Below, in pieces: positions 54,794 to 64,000 of a DNA stretch of 64,000 nt. The stretch covers positions 1,054,001 through 1,118,000 of the forward strand of contig NZ_CP067100.1 in assembly GCF_016616235.1 (NCBI RefSeq), given 5' to 3'. The stretch is from Bradyrhizobium diazoefficiens. Lineage in GTDB: Bacteria; Pseudomonadota; Alphaproteobacteria; Rhizobiales; Xanthobacteraceae. The stretch's first letter is position 1, and every line of letters starts with the position of its first letter. The translations under genes and the position numbers were made by a program. Below the pieces are notes generated by a model. That model did not search any database. It saw nothing but the letters and a program-made list of their open reading frames with translations, and was not told where the DNA came from.

Positions 54794-54794
<1 letters not shown>
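53877..54794 (+). CDS. ABC transporter permease, DppC-like
   Basis: The 305-residue permease has the DppC/OppC pattern: a hydrophilic N-terminus then WRRYSRHKLAVVSAFLLLVL, and the loop EFVEAARALGASPVRQVLRH near 200-219. It starts inside the end of the DppB-like gene (35-base overlap), and its stop overlaps the ATPase start in TGATG. Translation is probably coupled. Confidence 0.92.
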
Positions 54795-55785
<991 letters not shown>

Positions 55786-55789
<4 letters not shown>

Positions 55790-56754
55790 GCGAACCATTG
55801 CTCCGCGTCAGCGGCCTGAAGAAACACTTCCCCGTGCTTGGCGGGCTGCTGTCGCGCCAGGTCGGCACCGTCTATGCGGTCGACGGCGTGTCGTTCTCGG
55901 TCGATCGCGGCGAGACGCTCGGCCTCGTCGGCGAGTCCGGCTGCGGCAAATCCACCACGGGGCGATGCGTGCTGCGCCTGATCGAGCCGACCGATGGCGA
56001 GGTCACCTTCGACGGCCAGGACGTGCGCCAGCTCGGCGGCCACGATTTGCGCGCGATGCGGCGGAACATGCAACTGGTGTTCCAGGATCCGTTCGCATCG
56101 CTCAACCCGCGCATGACGGTCGGCGCCATCCTTGGCGAAGCCCTCGTTATTCACAAGCTTGGGTCAACGGCGAAGGAACGCGAGGAGCGCGTCGCCAGCC
56201 TGCTTGTCAAGGTTGGTCTCAAAGCCGAGCATATGCGCCGCTATCCGCACGAATTCTCCGGCGGCCAGCGCCAACGCATCGTGATCGCACGTGCGCTGGC
56301 GGTCGAGCCGAAGCTGATCGTTTGCGACGAACCGGTCTCCGCGCTCGACGTCTCGATCCAGGCCCAGGTCATCAATCTGCTGGAGGATCTCCAGGCCGAA
56401 CTGAACCTGACCTATCTCTTCGTCGCGCACGACCTCTCGGTGGTCGAGCACATTTCCGACCGCGTGGCGGTGATGTATCTCGGCCGCATCGTCGAGCTCG
56501 CGAAGGCCAGCGACCTCTATCGCAATCCGCAGCATCCCTACACAAGGGCGCTGCTGTCGGCAGTGCCGGTGCCGGATCCAAAACTCAAGCGCGAGCGCAT
56601 TCGTCTGAAGGGCGACGTGCCGAGCCCGATGAAGCCGCCGTCCGGCTGCCACTTCCACACCCGCTGCCCGATCGCCCAGCCGCGCTGCGCGGAAAGTGCG
56701 CCGGAGCTGAAGGAGGGGGCGGGTGGGCATGTCGTGGCGTGCCATCTCGCCTGA
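55786..56754 (+). CDS. ABC transporter ATP-binding protein, DppF-like
   Basis: The 322-residue ATPase is the second of the pair, with Walker A GESGCGKS at 49-56, signature FSGGQRQRI and Walker [14 protein letters not shown]. The C-terminal oligopeptide extension holds [16 protein letters not shown]. Both ATPases form the heterodimer that drives the two permeases. An MFS gene follows after 51 bases and may be cotranscribed. Confidence 0.93.
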
Positions 56755-56805
56755 GGGAGCAGTCGAGGGGCGATCTCGGTGGGATCGGCCGGCGAAAGGG
56801 GGGTC

Positions 56806-58056
56806 ATGAGCCAGGTAAGGAACGTCACTCTCGGAGCTGCAACATCAGCGCGCACGGGGGATCGTGACGCGGAAGCACGCCGGGCGCTGTGGGGATCGGC
56901 GCTTGGATACGCCATGGACGGGTTCGACCTCCTCATCCTCGGCTTCATGCTGACGGCGATTTCGAAGGACCTTCATCTCACGCAGCCGCAGGCGGCCTCG
57001 CTCCTGACCGGGACCCTGGTCGGCGCGGTCGTCGGAGGACTCGTCTTCGGCGTGCTGTCGGACCGGCTCGGTCGCGTACGCGTCCTGACCTGGAGCATCG
57101 TCCTGTTCGCGGTCTTTACCGGACTCTGCGCACTCGCGCAGGGCTATTGGGACCTGCTGACCTACCGTGCCATCGCGGGCATCGGTCTCGGCGGTGAGTT
57201 CGGCATTGGCATGGCGCTAGTGGCCGAGGCCTGGCCGGCGAGCAAGCGCGCGCGGGCAAGCTCTTATGTCGGCCTCGGCTGGCAGTTCGGCGTGCTCATG
57301 GCGGCGCTGGCGACACCGATTCTGCTTCCGATTTTCGGCTGGCGCGCGATGTTCGCACTCGGCGTGTTTCCAGCCGTGGTCGCCTATGTGATCCGGCGCA
57401 AGCTGCACGAGCCCGATGTCTTCATGGCGCACAAGGCGAAGACGGCGGATGCCGGCTCCTCGTTGCGCGCGCTGGTGACCGACGGCGAAACGACCCGGAT
57501 CAGCCTCGGGATGATCATCCTCTGCTCGGTGCAGAATTTTGGCTACTATGGCATCATGATCTGGCTGCCGAATTATCTCTCGACGCGTTTCGGCTATGGT
57601 CTGACGCAATCGGCGCTATGGACATCAGTCACCGTCGCCGGCATGGCGATCGGGATCTTTCTGTTCGGCCATGTCGCCGACCGCTTCGGCCGCCGTCCTG
57701 CGTTCCTGACCTACATGACAGGTGCGGCCATCATGGTGGTGGTCTATTCGCAATTGACGAGCGCCACGGCATTGTTGATCGGCGGAGCCGTGATGGGCTT
57801 TTTCGTCAACGGCATGCTCGGCGGCTACGGCGCGTTGATGAGCGAGCTCTATCCGACCGCGGCGCGCGCCACCGCGCAGAATGTGTTCTTCAACATCGGT
57901 CGAGCCGTTGCCGGTTTCGGCCCACTGGTCGTCGGCATCATCAGCGCTGCTTACGGCTTCCCGACCGCAATCGCGGGCCTTGCGCTGCTCTACCTCATCG
58001 ACATCGTGGCGTTGCTCGTGCTGATCCCGGAGCGGCGCGGCGTCGATCTGGCCTGA
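56806..58056 (+). CDS. MFS permease, AAHS (aromatic acid:H+ symporter)-like
   Basis: The 416-residue protein has twelve helices. GYAMDGFDLLILGFMLTAI at about 30-48 and the loop GVLSDRLGRVRVL near 80-92 match the AAHS/sialate-type MFS symporters. It should import an organic acid, often aromatic, with protons. The ATG at 56806 follows an AAAGGGGGG site. Its place behind an amidohydrolase and a peptide importer suggests it moves the free acid or a related product. Confidence 0.85.
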   Translation: MSQVRNVTLGAATSARTGDRDAEARRALWGSALGYAMDGFDLLILGFMLTAISKDLHLTQPQAASLLTGTLVGAVVGGLVFGVLSDRLGRVRVLTWSIVLFAVFTGLCALAQGYWDLLTYRAIAGIGLGGEFGIGMALVAEAWPASKRARASSYVGLGWQFGVLMAALATPILLPIFGWRAMFALGVFPAVVAYVIRRKLHEPDVFMAHKAKTADAGSSLRALVTDGETTRISLGMIILCSVQNFGYYGIMIWLPNYLSTRFGYGLTQSALWTSVTVAGMAIGIFLFGHVADRFGRRPAFLTYMTGAAIMVVVYSQLTSATALLIGGAVMGFFVNGMLGGYGALMSELYPTAARATAQNVFFNIGRAVAGFGPLVVGIISAAYGFPTAIAGLALLYLIDIVALLVLIPERRGVDLA

Positions 58057-58194
58057 CGGAACAGCGCGTTCGCCGAATGCCGTTATGCTCGTGCCGAGCC
58101 ACGGCCGCGAGTTTCGAAGGCGAGTTCTCGAGCGTCATCCGCAGCTACGCCGGCAAGTGCGGCGTTCGCTACGCCTGGTGAGCGGTCGGTCCCC

Positions 58195-60099
58195 TCACGC
58201 GCTCTTCGCGGGCCACGGTAGGACCTGTCCCGACATCACCAGCCGGTCACGGCCGTTGTCCTTGGCGGCGTAGAGCGCGCGGTCGGCGGCAGCGACCAGC
58301 GAGCTGCAGTCCATCGCGGTCTGGGAGGGCAGGCTCGTCGCAGCGCCGATGCTGGCAGTTACCAGCCGGGAAGGCGGATTTTGCGCGTGCAGCATGGCGA
58401 GATCTTGCAGCGCCCGGCGAATCCCTTCGCCGAGCTCGGCGCAGCCGTCCGGGCCGGTGTTCGGCAACAGCAGGGCGAACTCCTCGCCGCCATAGCGCGC
58501 GGCGAGATCGGCCGGGCGCCTGGCCTGGTTAGACAGAATCCGGCCCAGTGCGCGCAGGCATCCGTCGCCGGCCAGGTGTCCGTAATGGTCGTTGAATTTC
58601 TTGAAATGATCGACATCGATCAGCAGGAGCGAAAGCTGCGTGCCGTCGCGGCGGGCACGCGTCCATTCGTCGGCGAGGCGTTCGTCGAATGCGCGCCGGT
58701 TGGCAAGGCCGGTGAGACCGTCGGTCGTCGCCAGTGAGGCGAGCTTGTCCTGAAGATCCTTCTGCTCGGTCATGTCGCGCACGACCGCGACGACGCCGTC
58801 GATTGCGCCGCTGTCCGAAGCGAGAGTCACGTGCAGCGCTGCTTCGGCCCAGATCTCGCCCTTGTCGCGATGACGCTGGCGGTAGACGAACCTTGCCTCC
58901 TCGGCGTCGCCGTTCTTCAGCGCAGTGATGGCCTGCTCGACCCGCTCCATGTCCTCCACGTGAATGCCGGCCAGGGATGACGTGTTCACCAGTTCCTCGG
59001 CGGACCAGCCGGTGATGCGCACGCATGCGGGAGAGACGTAGAGCAGGCGGTTGTCCAGTCCGATCCGGGTCACCATGTCGCTGGATTGCTCGGCCAGCAG
59101 GCGGAAATTCGCTTCCTTGGCGACCAGGACCTGCGCGATGCGCTGCCGCTGCAACAACTGGCGGACCAGATAGCAGCCGATCACCGCGATCAGCAGCACC
59201 AGGCCGAGAACGAAGGTCATGCGCGCGGCGGCCGCGCGCTGCCACGGCGCCAGCACGTCGTCCTGCGATTTGCTCGCCAGCACCATCAGGGGATAGCGGT
59301 TGCTGCGCTGATAGTAGCTCAGCCGCTGCACGCCATCGATCGGCGACTTGAAATAGTACACGGCCGCGGTGGGTCGGCTTTTCCATTCTCTGAATAAGGG
59401 CGCATTGGACAGATCGCGTCCGACGAAGGCGCCGCTCTCGTCGCGGCTGCGCGCGAGCATGATACCGTCGTTGTTGAGCAGCGATGCCGAGCCATTCGGC
59501 CCGACGTCGAACCGCGCGTAGAACTTCGCGAAATAGGCGACGTCGATCGTGAGCAGCGCGACGCCGGCGAAGCTGCCGTCAGGATGGTTGATCCGGCGTG
59601 ACGCCGTGATGATCCATTGGCCGCCGGCGCGGCTCTTGACCGGCCGCCCGATCAGCGTGCCCTTGTCCGGGGAGTCGCGGTGCTGCCTGAAATAGTCGCG
59701 GTCGCTGTTGTTGAGCGTGGAGAAATCGACATGCTCGGTCGTGGCGAGCCAGCGGCCGGTCTCGTCATAGACGAAAATTCCGCGGATGCGGTCGGATGAT
59801 CTGCGCGTGGGCAGATAGGTCTGGAGCTTTGCGATCGTGTCGGGACCGGTCCCGTCGAGCTCAAGCCGGTGGACCAGTCCGACCAGGATCGTGTCCGCGA
59901 GCTCGAACGTGTCGTCGGCATGCTGGATCAGCGAATGCGCGAGGTTGGCGACGTCGACTTCGGCGTTCCTGAGATCGGCATTGCGCGCCTCCCATTCGCG
60001 CCAGGCGCTCAGGCCGAGGATAGCCACGCAAATCAGCACGACGAAGCCTGCCGCCCAGAGCGGAAGGCGCGTCTTGCCGAGTTCGCGGCTTGTGACCAT
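58195..60099 (-). CDS. Membrane diguanylate cyclase, dCache-PAS-GGEEF
   Basis: The 634-residue protein has a first helix at 12-32, a periplasmic dCache-type sensor (38-285, with NNSDRDYFRQHRD and IGRPVKSRAGGQWIITASRR), a second helix at 294-313, a PAS domain (about 325-440) and a GGDEF domain. The active-site motif is GGEEF at 537-541, and the inhibitory RxxD (RPAD) is five residues before it. It should make cyclic di-GMP when an outside ligand is sensed. The ATG at 60099 has a GGAGC site; a longer start at 60159 has none. It neighbours glucan genes, a usual target of c-di-GMP, though this is only context. Confidence 0.9.
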   Translation of the reverse strand: MVTSRELGKTRLPLWAAGFVVLICVAILGLSAWREWEARNADLRNAEVDVANLAHSLIQHADDTFELADTILVGLVHRLELDGTGPDTIAKLQTYLPTRRSSDRIRGIFVYDETGRWLATTEHVDFSTLNNSDRDYFRQHRDSPDKGTLIGRPVKSRAGGQWIITASRRINHPDGSFAGVALLTIDVAYFAKFYARFDVGPNGSASLLNNDGIMLARSRDESGAFVGRDLSNAPLFREWKSRPTAAVYYFKSPIDGVQRLSYYQRSNRYPLMVLASKSQDDVLAPWQRAAAARMTFVLGLVLLIAVIGCYLVRQLLQRQRIAQVLVAKEANFRLLAEQSSDMVTRIGLDNRLLYVSPACVRITGWSAEELVNTSSLAGIHVEDMERVEQAITALKNGDAEEARFVYRQRHRDKGEIWAEAALHVTLASDSGAIDGVVAVVRDMTEQKDLQDKLASLATTDGLTGLANRRAFDERLADEWTRARRDGTQLSLLLIDVDHFKKFNDHYGHLAGDGCLRALGRILSNQARRPADLAARYGGEEFALLLPNTGPDGCAELGEGIRRALQDLAMLHAQNPPSRLVTASIGAATSLPSQTAMDCSSLVAAADRALYAAKDNGRDRLVMSGQVLPWPAKSA

Positions 60100-60271
60100 C
60101 AGGTTTGCTCCAAATCGGCGCAAACCTCTCACTATGGCCTTAACGGCCTGTTGCAACATCCGTGACGATTTGCCGAGCCCGTATTCGGCCGGAGGGAATC
60201 CCCGATATTGCGACGGGTTCTCGTCGGAGGGCGTTAACCACGACGCCGCGCTTCGCCTCGCGTCCGCTGCG

Positions 60272-60493
60272 TCATTCGTCCAGCGTGAAGCCGACGCGCA
60301 ACGTCACCTGGTAGTGGCGCACTGTGCCGTTCTCGATGTGGCCGCGCGTCTGCACCACCTCGAACCATTTCATCTCGCGCACGGTTTTGGCGGCGCGGCT
60401 GACCGCGTTCTTGATCGCATCCTCGATCGAGGTCTCGGATGATCCGACCAGATCCAGGATCTTGTAGACGTGATCCTTCTCGGTTGTGGGCAT
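60272..60493 (-). CDS. Dodecin (flavin-binding small protein)
   Basis: The 73-residue protein is a dodecin: [20 protein letters not shown], then [20 protein letters not shown]. Dodecins form dodecamers that bind and store flavin in the cytoplasm. The Trp in MKWFEVV (Trp43) stacks with the flavin in bacterial dodecins. AGGAAGC precedes the ATG at 60493. The frame reads on far upstream but without a ribosome site. Single-gene unit. Confidence 0.92.
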   Translation of the reverse strand: MPTTEKDHVYKILDLVGSSETSIEDAIKNAVSRAAKTVREMKWFEVVQTRGHIENGTVRHYQVTLRVGFTLDE

Positions 60494-60742
60494 GGTGAGC
60501 TTCCTCGGTTGCGCTGCGGCACGCGCCGCCGCGTGGCCTGCCAAACTGAACGGACGCAGCCCCGTTTCGGTTCCGTCACCGCGGAGGCTGCGCCCCGGCG
60601 CCCCCATCGCTATTAACGAAATGATGACGTAACGGTCAGGCATTACAGGACGAAAATGCGTGATTAAGCTCTTGATCGTATCGGTCCGGTGGATGAGGGC
60701 CGGGAACTGCCATCGGCCCGGCTTTGACGGCGGGGAGAGCTC

Positions 60743-62368
60743 TTGACGATTGCCGTGAACCGTTACGATCGCCTGGATCGAGCAAGCCGGTTGTCGCCCG
60801 CAGGTATCGGCGCAGACCTGTGGACCCGTCCCTCGACCGTAGCCGTGCTGCTGTGGTTGTCGCTGTTCGCGGCGGAGTTCGTGGCAATGCTGGCGCAGTG
60901 CGACTTCAGGTTCGTCTTCGCGCTGGACGATCCGTATATCCATCTCGCGGTTGCCGACCAAATTCTCTCCGGAGGATACGGTGTCAACGCCGGCGAATAT
61001 TCGTCGCCAAGCTCCTCGATTATCTGGCCCTACGTTCTCGCGCTGACCGAGGCCATGCATCTCGGTGTATTCGGTCCGTTGCTGATCAACGCCGCCGCGG
61101 CATCTGCGACGGTATTTGCGCTGTTGCGTATGCTGGAAGCGAGCGGGCTGTTCAGCGACGCCGGCGATCGCCCGTTCAGCTATTTGATCGTGCTGCTCCT
61201 CATCTTCAACGTCAGCGCCGTCGCGCTGCCGATGACCGGTATGGAGCACAGCGCGCATGTGTGGGCGTCCATCGTGACCTTTGCAGGCCTCGTTGCAGCG
61301 GCGCGCGGATGCCGGCCGACGCCGCTGCACTTTATCGGGCTGGTGCTGCTTCCCCTGATCCGCTTCGAAGGCGCCGCATTTGCTTGTGCGGCTATCGCAG
61401 GTTTCGCGCTCCTCGGCTATCGGCGCTTTGCCGCTGCGGCCGCGCTCGTCATCATTGTCAGCCTGTCCTGTTACGTTGCGCTGATGGCGTCGCGCGGCCT
61501 TCCGCTCTTGCCGAGCTCCGTGCTGCTGAAGGGCTATCTCGCAAATCTCGACGACTCCGCGAGCAATTTGCCCGCAATCGTCAAGAACTTGATGCGGAGC
61601 ATCACCACCTCCTATGGCTTGCGGCTCATTCTGCTCGGTCTTGCCCTAGCCGGATGCGCCTCCAGGCTGCGCACCGACCGCAAGGCACGGATCGTCTGTC
61701 TGGCCGTTCTCGCAGCCATCGGCGCCCACCTCGCATTCGGCCAATATGGCTGGTTCAACCGCTATGAGGTCTACATCATGGCGCTCGCTGCGGCCGCGTT
61801 GCTATGGGGCGCCGCGCAGGCCCGGCCGCGCTTGGGCGCGTTGCAGTGGTCACTCATGAAGCTCGCGCTGGTCCTTGGACTCGGCATTGCGGCGTTGCCT
61901 TATGTGACGACCGCGCTGGTCACGCCGATTGCTGCGAGCGACATCTACGAGCAGCAATATCAGCTGGCCCGCTTCGCCAAATCGTTCTACCGGCGCGCGG
62001 TTGCAGTCAACGACCTCGGCATGGTCGCCTATGGCAATTCCAGCTACACGCTGGATCTCTGGGGACTTGGTTCGGAACAGGTGCGGAAGGCAAGGACCGC
62101 GGGGCAGTATGGACCCGCGGAGATGGAAGCGCTCGCCAGCGATCACGGGGTAGGCCTCGCCATGATCTATGACGCGTGGTTTCCGCAAGGTGTGCCGTCG
62201 AGCTGGACGAAGGTCGCCGTGCTGCGAACGAGAACCGTGACCTTGTCGCAACGCGATGTCGCCTTCTATCGCACGCCGTTAGCCGATGCGGCGGAGGTGA
62301 ATTCAGCGCTTGTGGCGTTCAAGGCAACAATTCCGCCGCGGGACAGGCTGGACATCATCACGCCATAA
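60743..62368 (+). CDS. GT-C-like multi-pass membrane glycosyltransferase (putative)
   Basis: The 541-residue protein has about ten to eleven hydrophobic helices and a soluble C-terminal part (from about 405). After the first helix comes [20 protein letters not shown], with Asp62-Asp63: an acidic pair in the first loop typical of GT-C transferases that use polyprenyl-phosphate sugars. I see no closer family match. It starts with TTG at 60743 behind GGGGAG. It is followed after 74 bases by a GH16 and then a GH1 gene, which suggests surface glucan work. Sugar donor and acceptor are unknown. Confidence 0.68.
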   Translation: MTIAVNRYDRLDRASRLSPAGIGADLWTRPSTVAVLLWLSLFAAEFVAMLAQCDFRFVFALDDPYIHLAVADQILSGGYGVNAGEYSSPSSSIIWPYVLALTEAMHLGVFGPLLINAAAASATVFALLRMLEASGLFSDAGDRPFSYLIVLLLIFNVSAVALPMTGMEHSAHVWASIVTFAGLVAAARGCRPTPLHFIGLVLLPLIRFEGAAFACAAIAGFALLGYRRFAAAAALVIIVSLSCYVALMASRGLPLLPSSVLLKGYLANLDDSASNLPAIVKNLMRSITTSYGLRLILLGLALAGCASRLRTDRKARIVCLAVLAAIGAHLAFGQYGWFNRYEVYIMALAAAALLWGAAQARPRLGALQWSLMKLALVLGLGIAALPYVTTALVTPIAASDIYEQQYQLARFAKSFYRRAVAVNDLGMVAYGNSSYTLDLWGLGSEQVRKARTAGQYGPAEMEALASDHGVGLAMIYDAWFPQGVPSSWTKVAVLRTRTVTLSQRDVAFYRTPLADAAEVNSALVAFKATIPPRDRLDIITP

Positions 62369-62442
62369 CGTCCCCATCACTCTTGCCCGCGCGAAGAGGG
62401 GCGAGTTATCCTCCGCCTCCTTCCCCGCATGCACGATGTGCG

Positions 62443-63447
62443 ATGATGATCGACCGTTGGACGAGGAGCGCGCTGGTCGCGACCGGGTTGCTCGTGGCAT
62501 CAGTGCCAGGCGTTGCGCAGGACGACCTCGATGGCGCGCCAGGCAGCATCGCGCTGCAAGTGACGACCGATCCGTCCACGGTCGAATGCCGCAGGCTCGA
62601 GAGGGTCGACCCCACTTCGCTGATCTTCCTGCCGCTGCGCCGGACCTTCAACGACGATTTCGACGAGCATCCGCTCGCGACGGGGCGTTGGGTGCCGCAT
62701 TATGCCGGCGGCGCGGCCTGGCCTGAGGCCCGCTATTGGGGCGGCGACGGCTCCGACTTCAAGCGCAAGACCAGCGCCAATGGCGAACAGCAGATCTACG
62801 TCGATCCGCGTTATTCCGGCCGCGCAGCGACGCCGCTCGGGCTCGATCCGTTCAGGGTCAAGGACGGCGTGCTGTCGATCGTCGCCAGCCGCACGCCGCC
62901 GGAACTGAAGCAGGTCTTGTTCAACAACGAATACATCTCGGGGATCCTGACCACGCAGGGGACGTTTGCGCAGAAGCACGGCTATTTCGAAATCCGCGCC
63001 AAGGTGCCGGTCGGCCATGCGGTGTGGCCGGCATTTTGGATGCTGGCGGACGATGGCGGCTGGCCGCCGGAGGTCGACGTGCTGGAAGGCCGCGGCGAGC
63101 GGCCCGGCGATCTGGTCATGACCACGCACTGGCGGATTCCGTCGACCCAGAAGATCCAGTCCTGCGGCTTCGACTTCGCGGTCGCCGATGCCTCGAGCGC
63201 GTTCCACAATTACGGTGTGCTGTGGGAGGAGGATCGGCTGGTCTACTTCATCGACCGTAATCCGGTCTCGGACATCAAGGTCCCCATCGGCTTCGACGAT
63301 CCCATGTACATGATCGTCAATCTGGCGATCGGATCGAAATTCTTTCCCGGCGTCAGTCAGGTCGATGCGGAATCGCCGCCGAGCGTCGCATTCGAGATCG
63401 ACCGGATTTCCGTCTATCAGATCGAAATGGTGCAGGCGCGGAGATAG
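62443..63447 (+). CDS. Secreted glycoside hydrolase family 16 enzyme
   Basis: The 334-residue protein has a signal peptide (about 1-25, ending GVAQDD) and a GH16 jelly-roll. The catalytic motif EVDVLEG is at 210-216 with Glu210 as nucleophile and Glu215 as acid/base. [20 protein letters not shown] near 179-198 is the flanking signature. GH16 enzymes cleave beta-1,3 or mixed-linked glucans or related galactans; the exact glycan cannot be read. A start at 62446 is also possible. It ends two bases before the GH1 gene, so the two are an operon for sequential glucan breakdown. Confidence 0.88.
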   Translation: MMIDRWTRSALVATGLLVASVPGVAQDDLDGAPGSIALQVTTDPSTVECRRLERVDPTSLIFLPLRRTFNDDFDEHPLATGRWVPHYAGGAAWPEARYWGGDGSDFKRKTSANGEQQIYVDPRYSGRAATPLGLDPFRVKDGVLSIVASRTPPELKQVLFNNEYISGILTTQGTFAQKHGYFEIRAKVPVGHAVWPAFWMLADDGGWPPEVDVLEGRGERPGDLVMTTHWRIPSTQKIQSCGFDFAVADASSAFHNYGVLWEEDRLVYFIDRNPVSDIKVPIGFDDPMYMIVNLAIGSKFFPGVSQVDAESPPSVAFEIDRISVYQIEMVQARR

Positions 63448-63449
63448 CG

Positions 63450-64000
63450 ATGTTCGCAAGGTTCTCGCGGCGCGACTTTGCAAGGCTTGCGACAAGGTTT
63501 GCGGGCCTCGCCGCGCTCGGCGCTGCGGCCGGTGCAAAGGCTGCGCAGACGGCCGCGGAGAACGACGCGCAGGCGGCGGACCGTCACGCGCCGGCACCGT
63601 TCCCGAAGGAGTTTCTGTGGGGTACGGCGACCTCATCCTACCAGATCGAGGGCGCGGTCAACGAGGACGGCCGCGGCAGGTCGATCTGGGACACCTTCAG
63701 CCACACGCCGGGCAAAATCGAGGACGGCACCACCGGCGACCGCGCCAACGAGCACTATCATCGCTACAAGGAGGATGTCGCGTTGATCAAGGCGCTCGGC
63801 GTCAAGGCCTACCGTTTCTCGATCGCATGGCCGCGGGTGTTTCCTGAAGGAAGGGGCCAGCCAAATCCGAAGGGGCTCGACTTCTACTACCGCCTCGTCG
63901 ACGAGTTGCTCGCGAACGGCATCGAGCCCTACGCCACCCTCTATCACTGGGACCTGCCGCAGGCGCTCCAGGATCGCCTCGGCGGCTGGCAGTCGAGCGA
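63450..64000 (+). CDS. GH1 beta-glucosidase, Tat signal (partial, 3' end outside window)
   Basis: The N-terminal 183 residues belong to glycoside hydrolase family 1. The signature [14 protein letters not shown] is at 55-68 and [11 protein letters not shown] near 160-170. The N-terminus [19 protein letters not shown] has twin arginines at 7-8, so export by Tat is likely, unusual for this mostly cytoplasmic family. It should release glucose from short beta-glucosides outside the inner membrane, fitting the secreted GH16 enzyme encoded just upstream. The catalytic glutamate regions lie beyond the window. Confidence 0.85.
   Translation, partial: MFARFSRRDFARLATRFAGLAALGAAAGAKAAQTAAENDAQAADRHAPAPFPKEFLWGTATSSYQIEGAVNEDGRGRSIWDTFSHTPGKIEDGTTGDRANEHYHRYKEDVALIKALGVKAYRFSIAWPRVFPEGRGQPNPKGLDFYYRLVDELLANGIEPYATLYHWDLPQALQDRLGGWQSS

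Noticed and set aside
58057..58194. Possible C-terminal remnant (ending VIRSYAGKCGVRYAW) after the MFS gene
   Set aside because: Only about 25 residues look protein-like and I cannot match them to a family; too little to call a gene or pseudogene.
60494..60742. Gap between dodecin and the GT-C-like gene searched for a small RNA
   Set aside because: Short GC-rich complementary bits only; no promoter-terminator pair I could support.

Overview
The window is high-GC chromosomal DNA of an alphaproteobacterium, most likely Bradyrhizobium or a close relative in the Nitrobacteraceae. This rests on the protein families present (a DUF1013/TrcR-type regulator, an NdvA-type glucan exporter, TTC38-like TPR proteins, TRAP-TAXI with DUF1850, an ispH-thrB-rnhA cluster) and on many intergenic palindromic repeats of the kind that end in TACTGGATC or CTGGATTGCTTCG. 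I saw no rRNA, tRNA, CRISPR array, insertion sequence, integrase or phage gene. It looks like ordinary core and accessory chromosome, densely coded on both strands, with short gaps that often hold a repeat.

Layout. 1-5.3 kb (minus): partial thioesterase-like gene coupled to nitronate monooxygenase, aspartate ammonia-lyase, a lipoprotein, a DedA/YqaA-like membrane protein, a HisE-like pyrophosphohydrolase and a Gly/Tyr-rich secreted protein. 5.5-13.1 kb (plus): NMT1-type binding protein, NdvA-like exporter, D,D-carboxypeptidase with a long Lys/Ala/Pro tail, long-chain acyl-CoA ligase, DUF924 protein and a 1-Cys peroxiredoxin. 13.3-15.8 kb (minus): ispH-thrB-rnhA. 16.0-16.7 kb: TrcR-like DUF1013 regulator with a clear terminator. 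16.9-22.0 kb (minus): lipoprotein, propionyl-CoA synthetase, and two related TPR/LprI-domain secreted proteins. 22.1-24.7 kb (plus): CPA1 antiporter and a His-rich membrane protein. 24.9-29.3 kb (minus): TRAP-TAXI transporter operon with DUF1850 and an SDR. 29.7-33.2 kb: small secreted proteins, a large secreted protein of unknown function, a frameshifted Nudix gene and a hotdog thioesterase.

33.4-37.4 kb (plus): aldo/keto reductase, TPR protein and a two-subunit CoA-transferase-like enzyme, read as one operon. 37.6-41.5 kb: secreted protein, C-terminally truncated isochorismatase-type hydrolase running into an AbrB-type membrane protein, a PsiF protein divergent from a Cys-repeat protein, and a TetR regulator. 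The TetR gene is divergent from a thioesterase pair whose first member is reduced to a 29-codon remnant; two inverted repeats between them are likely operators. 42.3-45.4 kb: Tat-type thiol oxidoreductase, small membrane protein, and an operon of an HtrA-like protein without a catalytic triad plus an alpha/beta hydrolase. 45.6-49.3 kb: two ABC exporters in tandem.

49.4-58.1 kb (plus): a coherent import and catabolic locus, with an AbgB-like M20 amidohydrolase, a complete Dpp/Opp-type ABC importer (binding protein, two permeases, two ATPases) and an AAHS-type MFS permease. 58.2-60.5 kb (minus): dCache-PAS-GGEEF diguanylate cyclase and dodecin. 60.7-64.0 kb (plus): GT-C-like membrane protein, secreted GH16 glucanase-like enzyme and a Tat-type GH1 beta-glucosidase cut by the window end.

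I found no self-evident new defence or mobile system. The most unusual items are the HtrA-like pseudoprotease operon, the AKR-TPR-CoA-transferase-like operon, the TetR locus with a collapsed thioesterase gene, and the duplicated TPR-LprI genes with matching downstream repeats.
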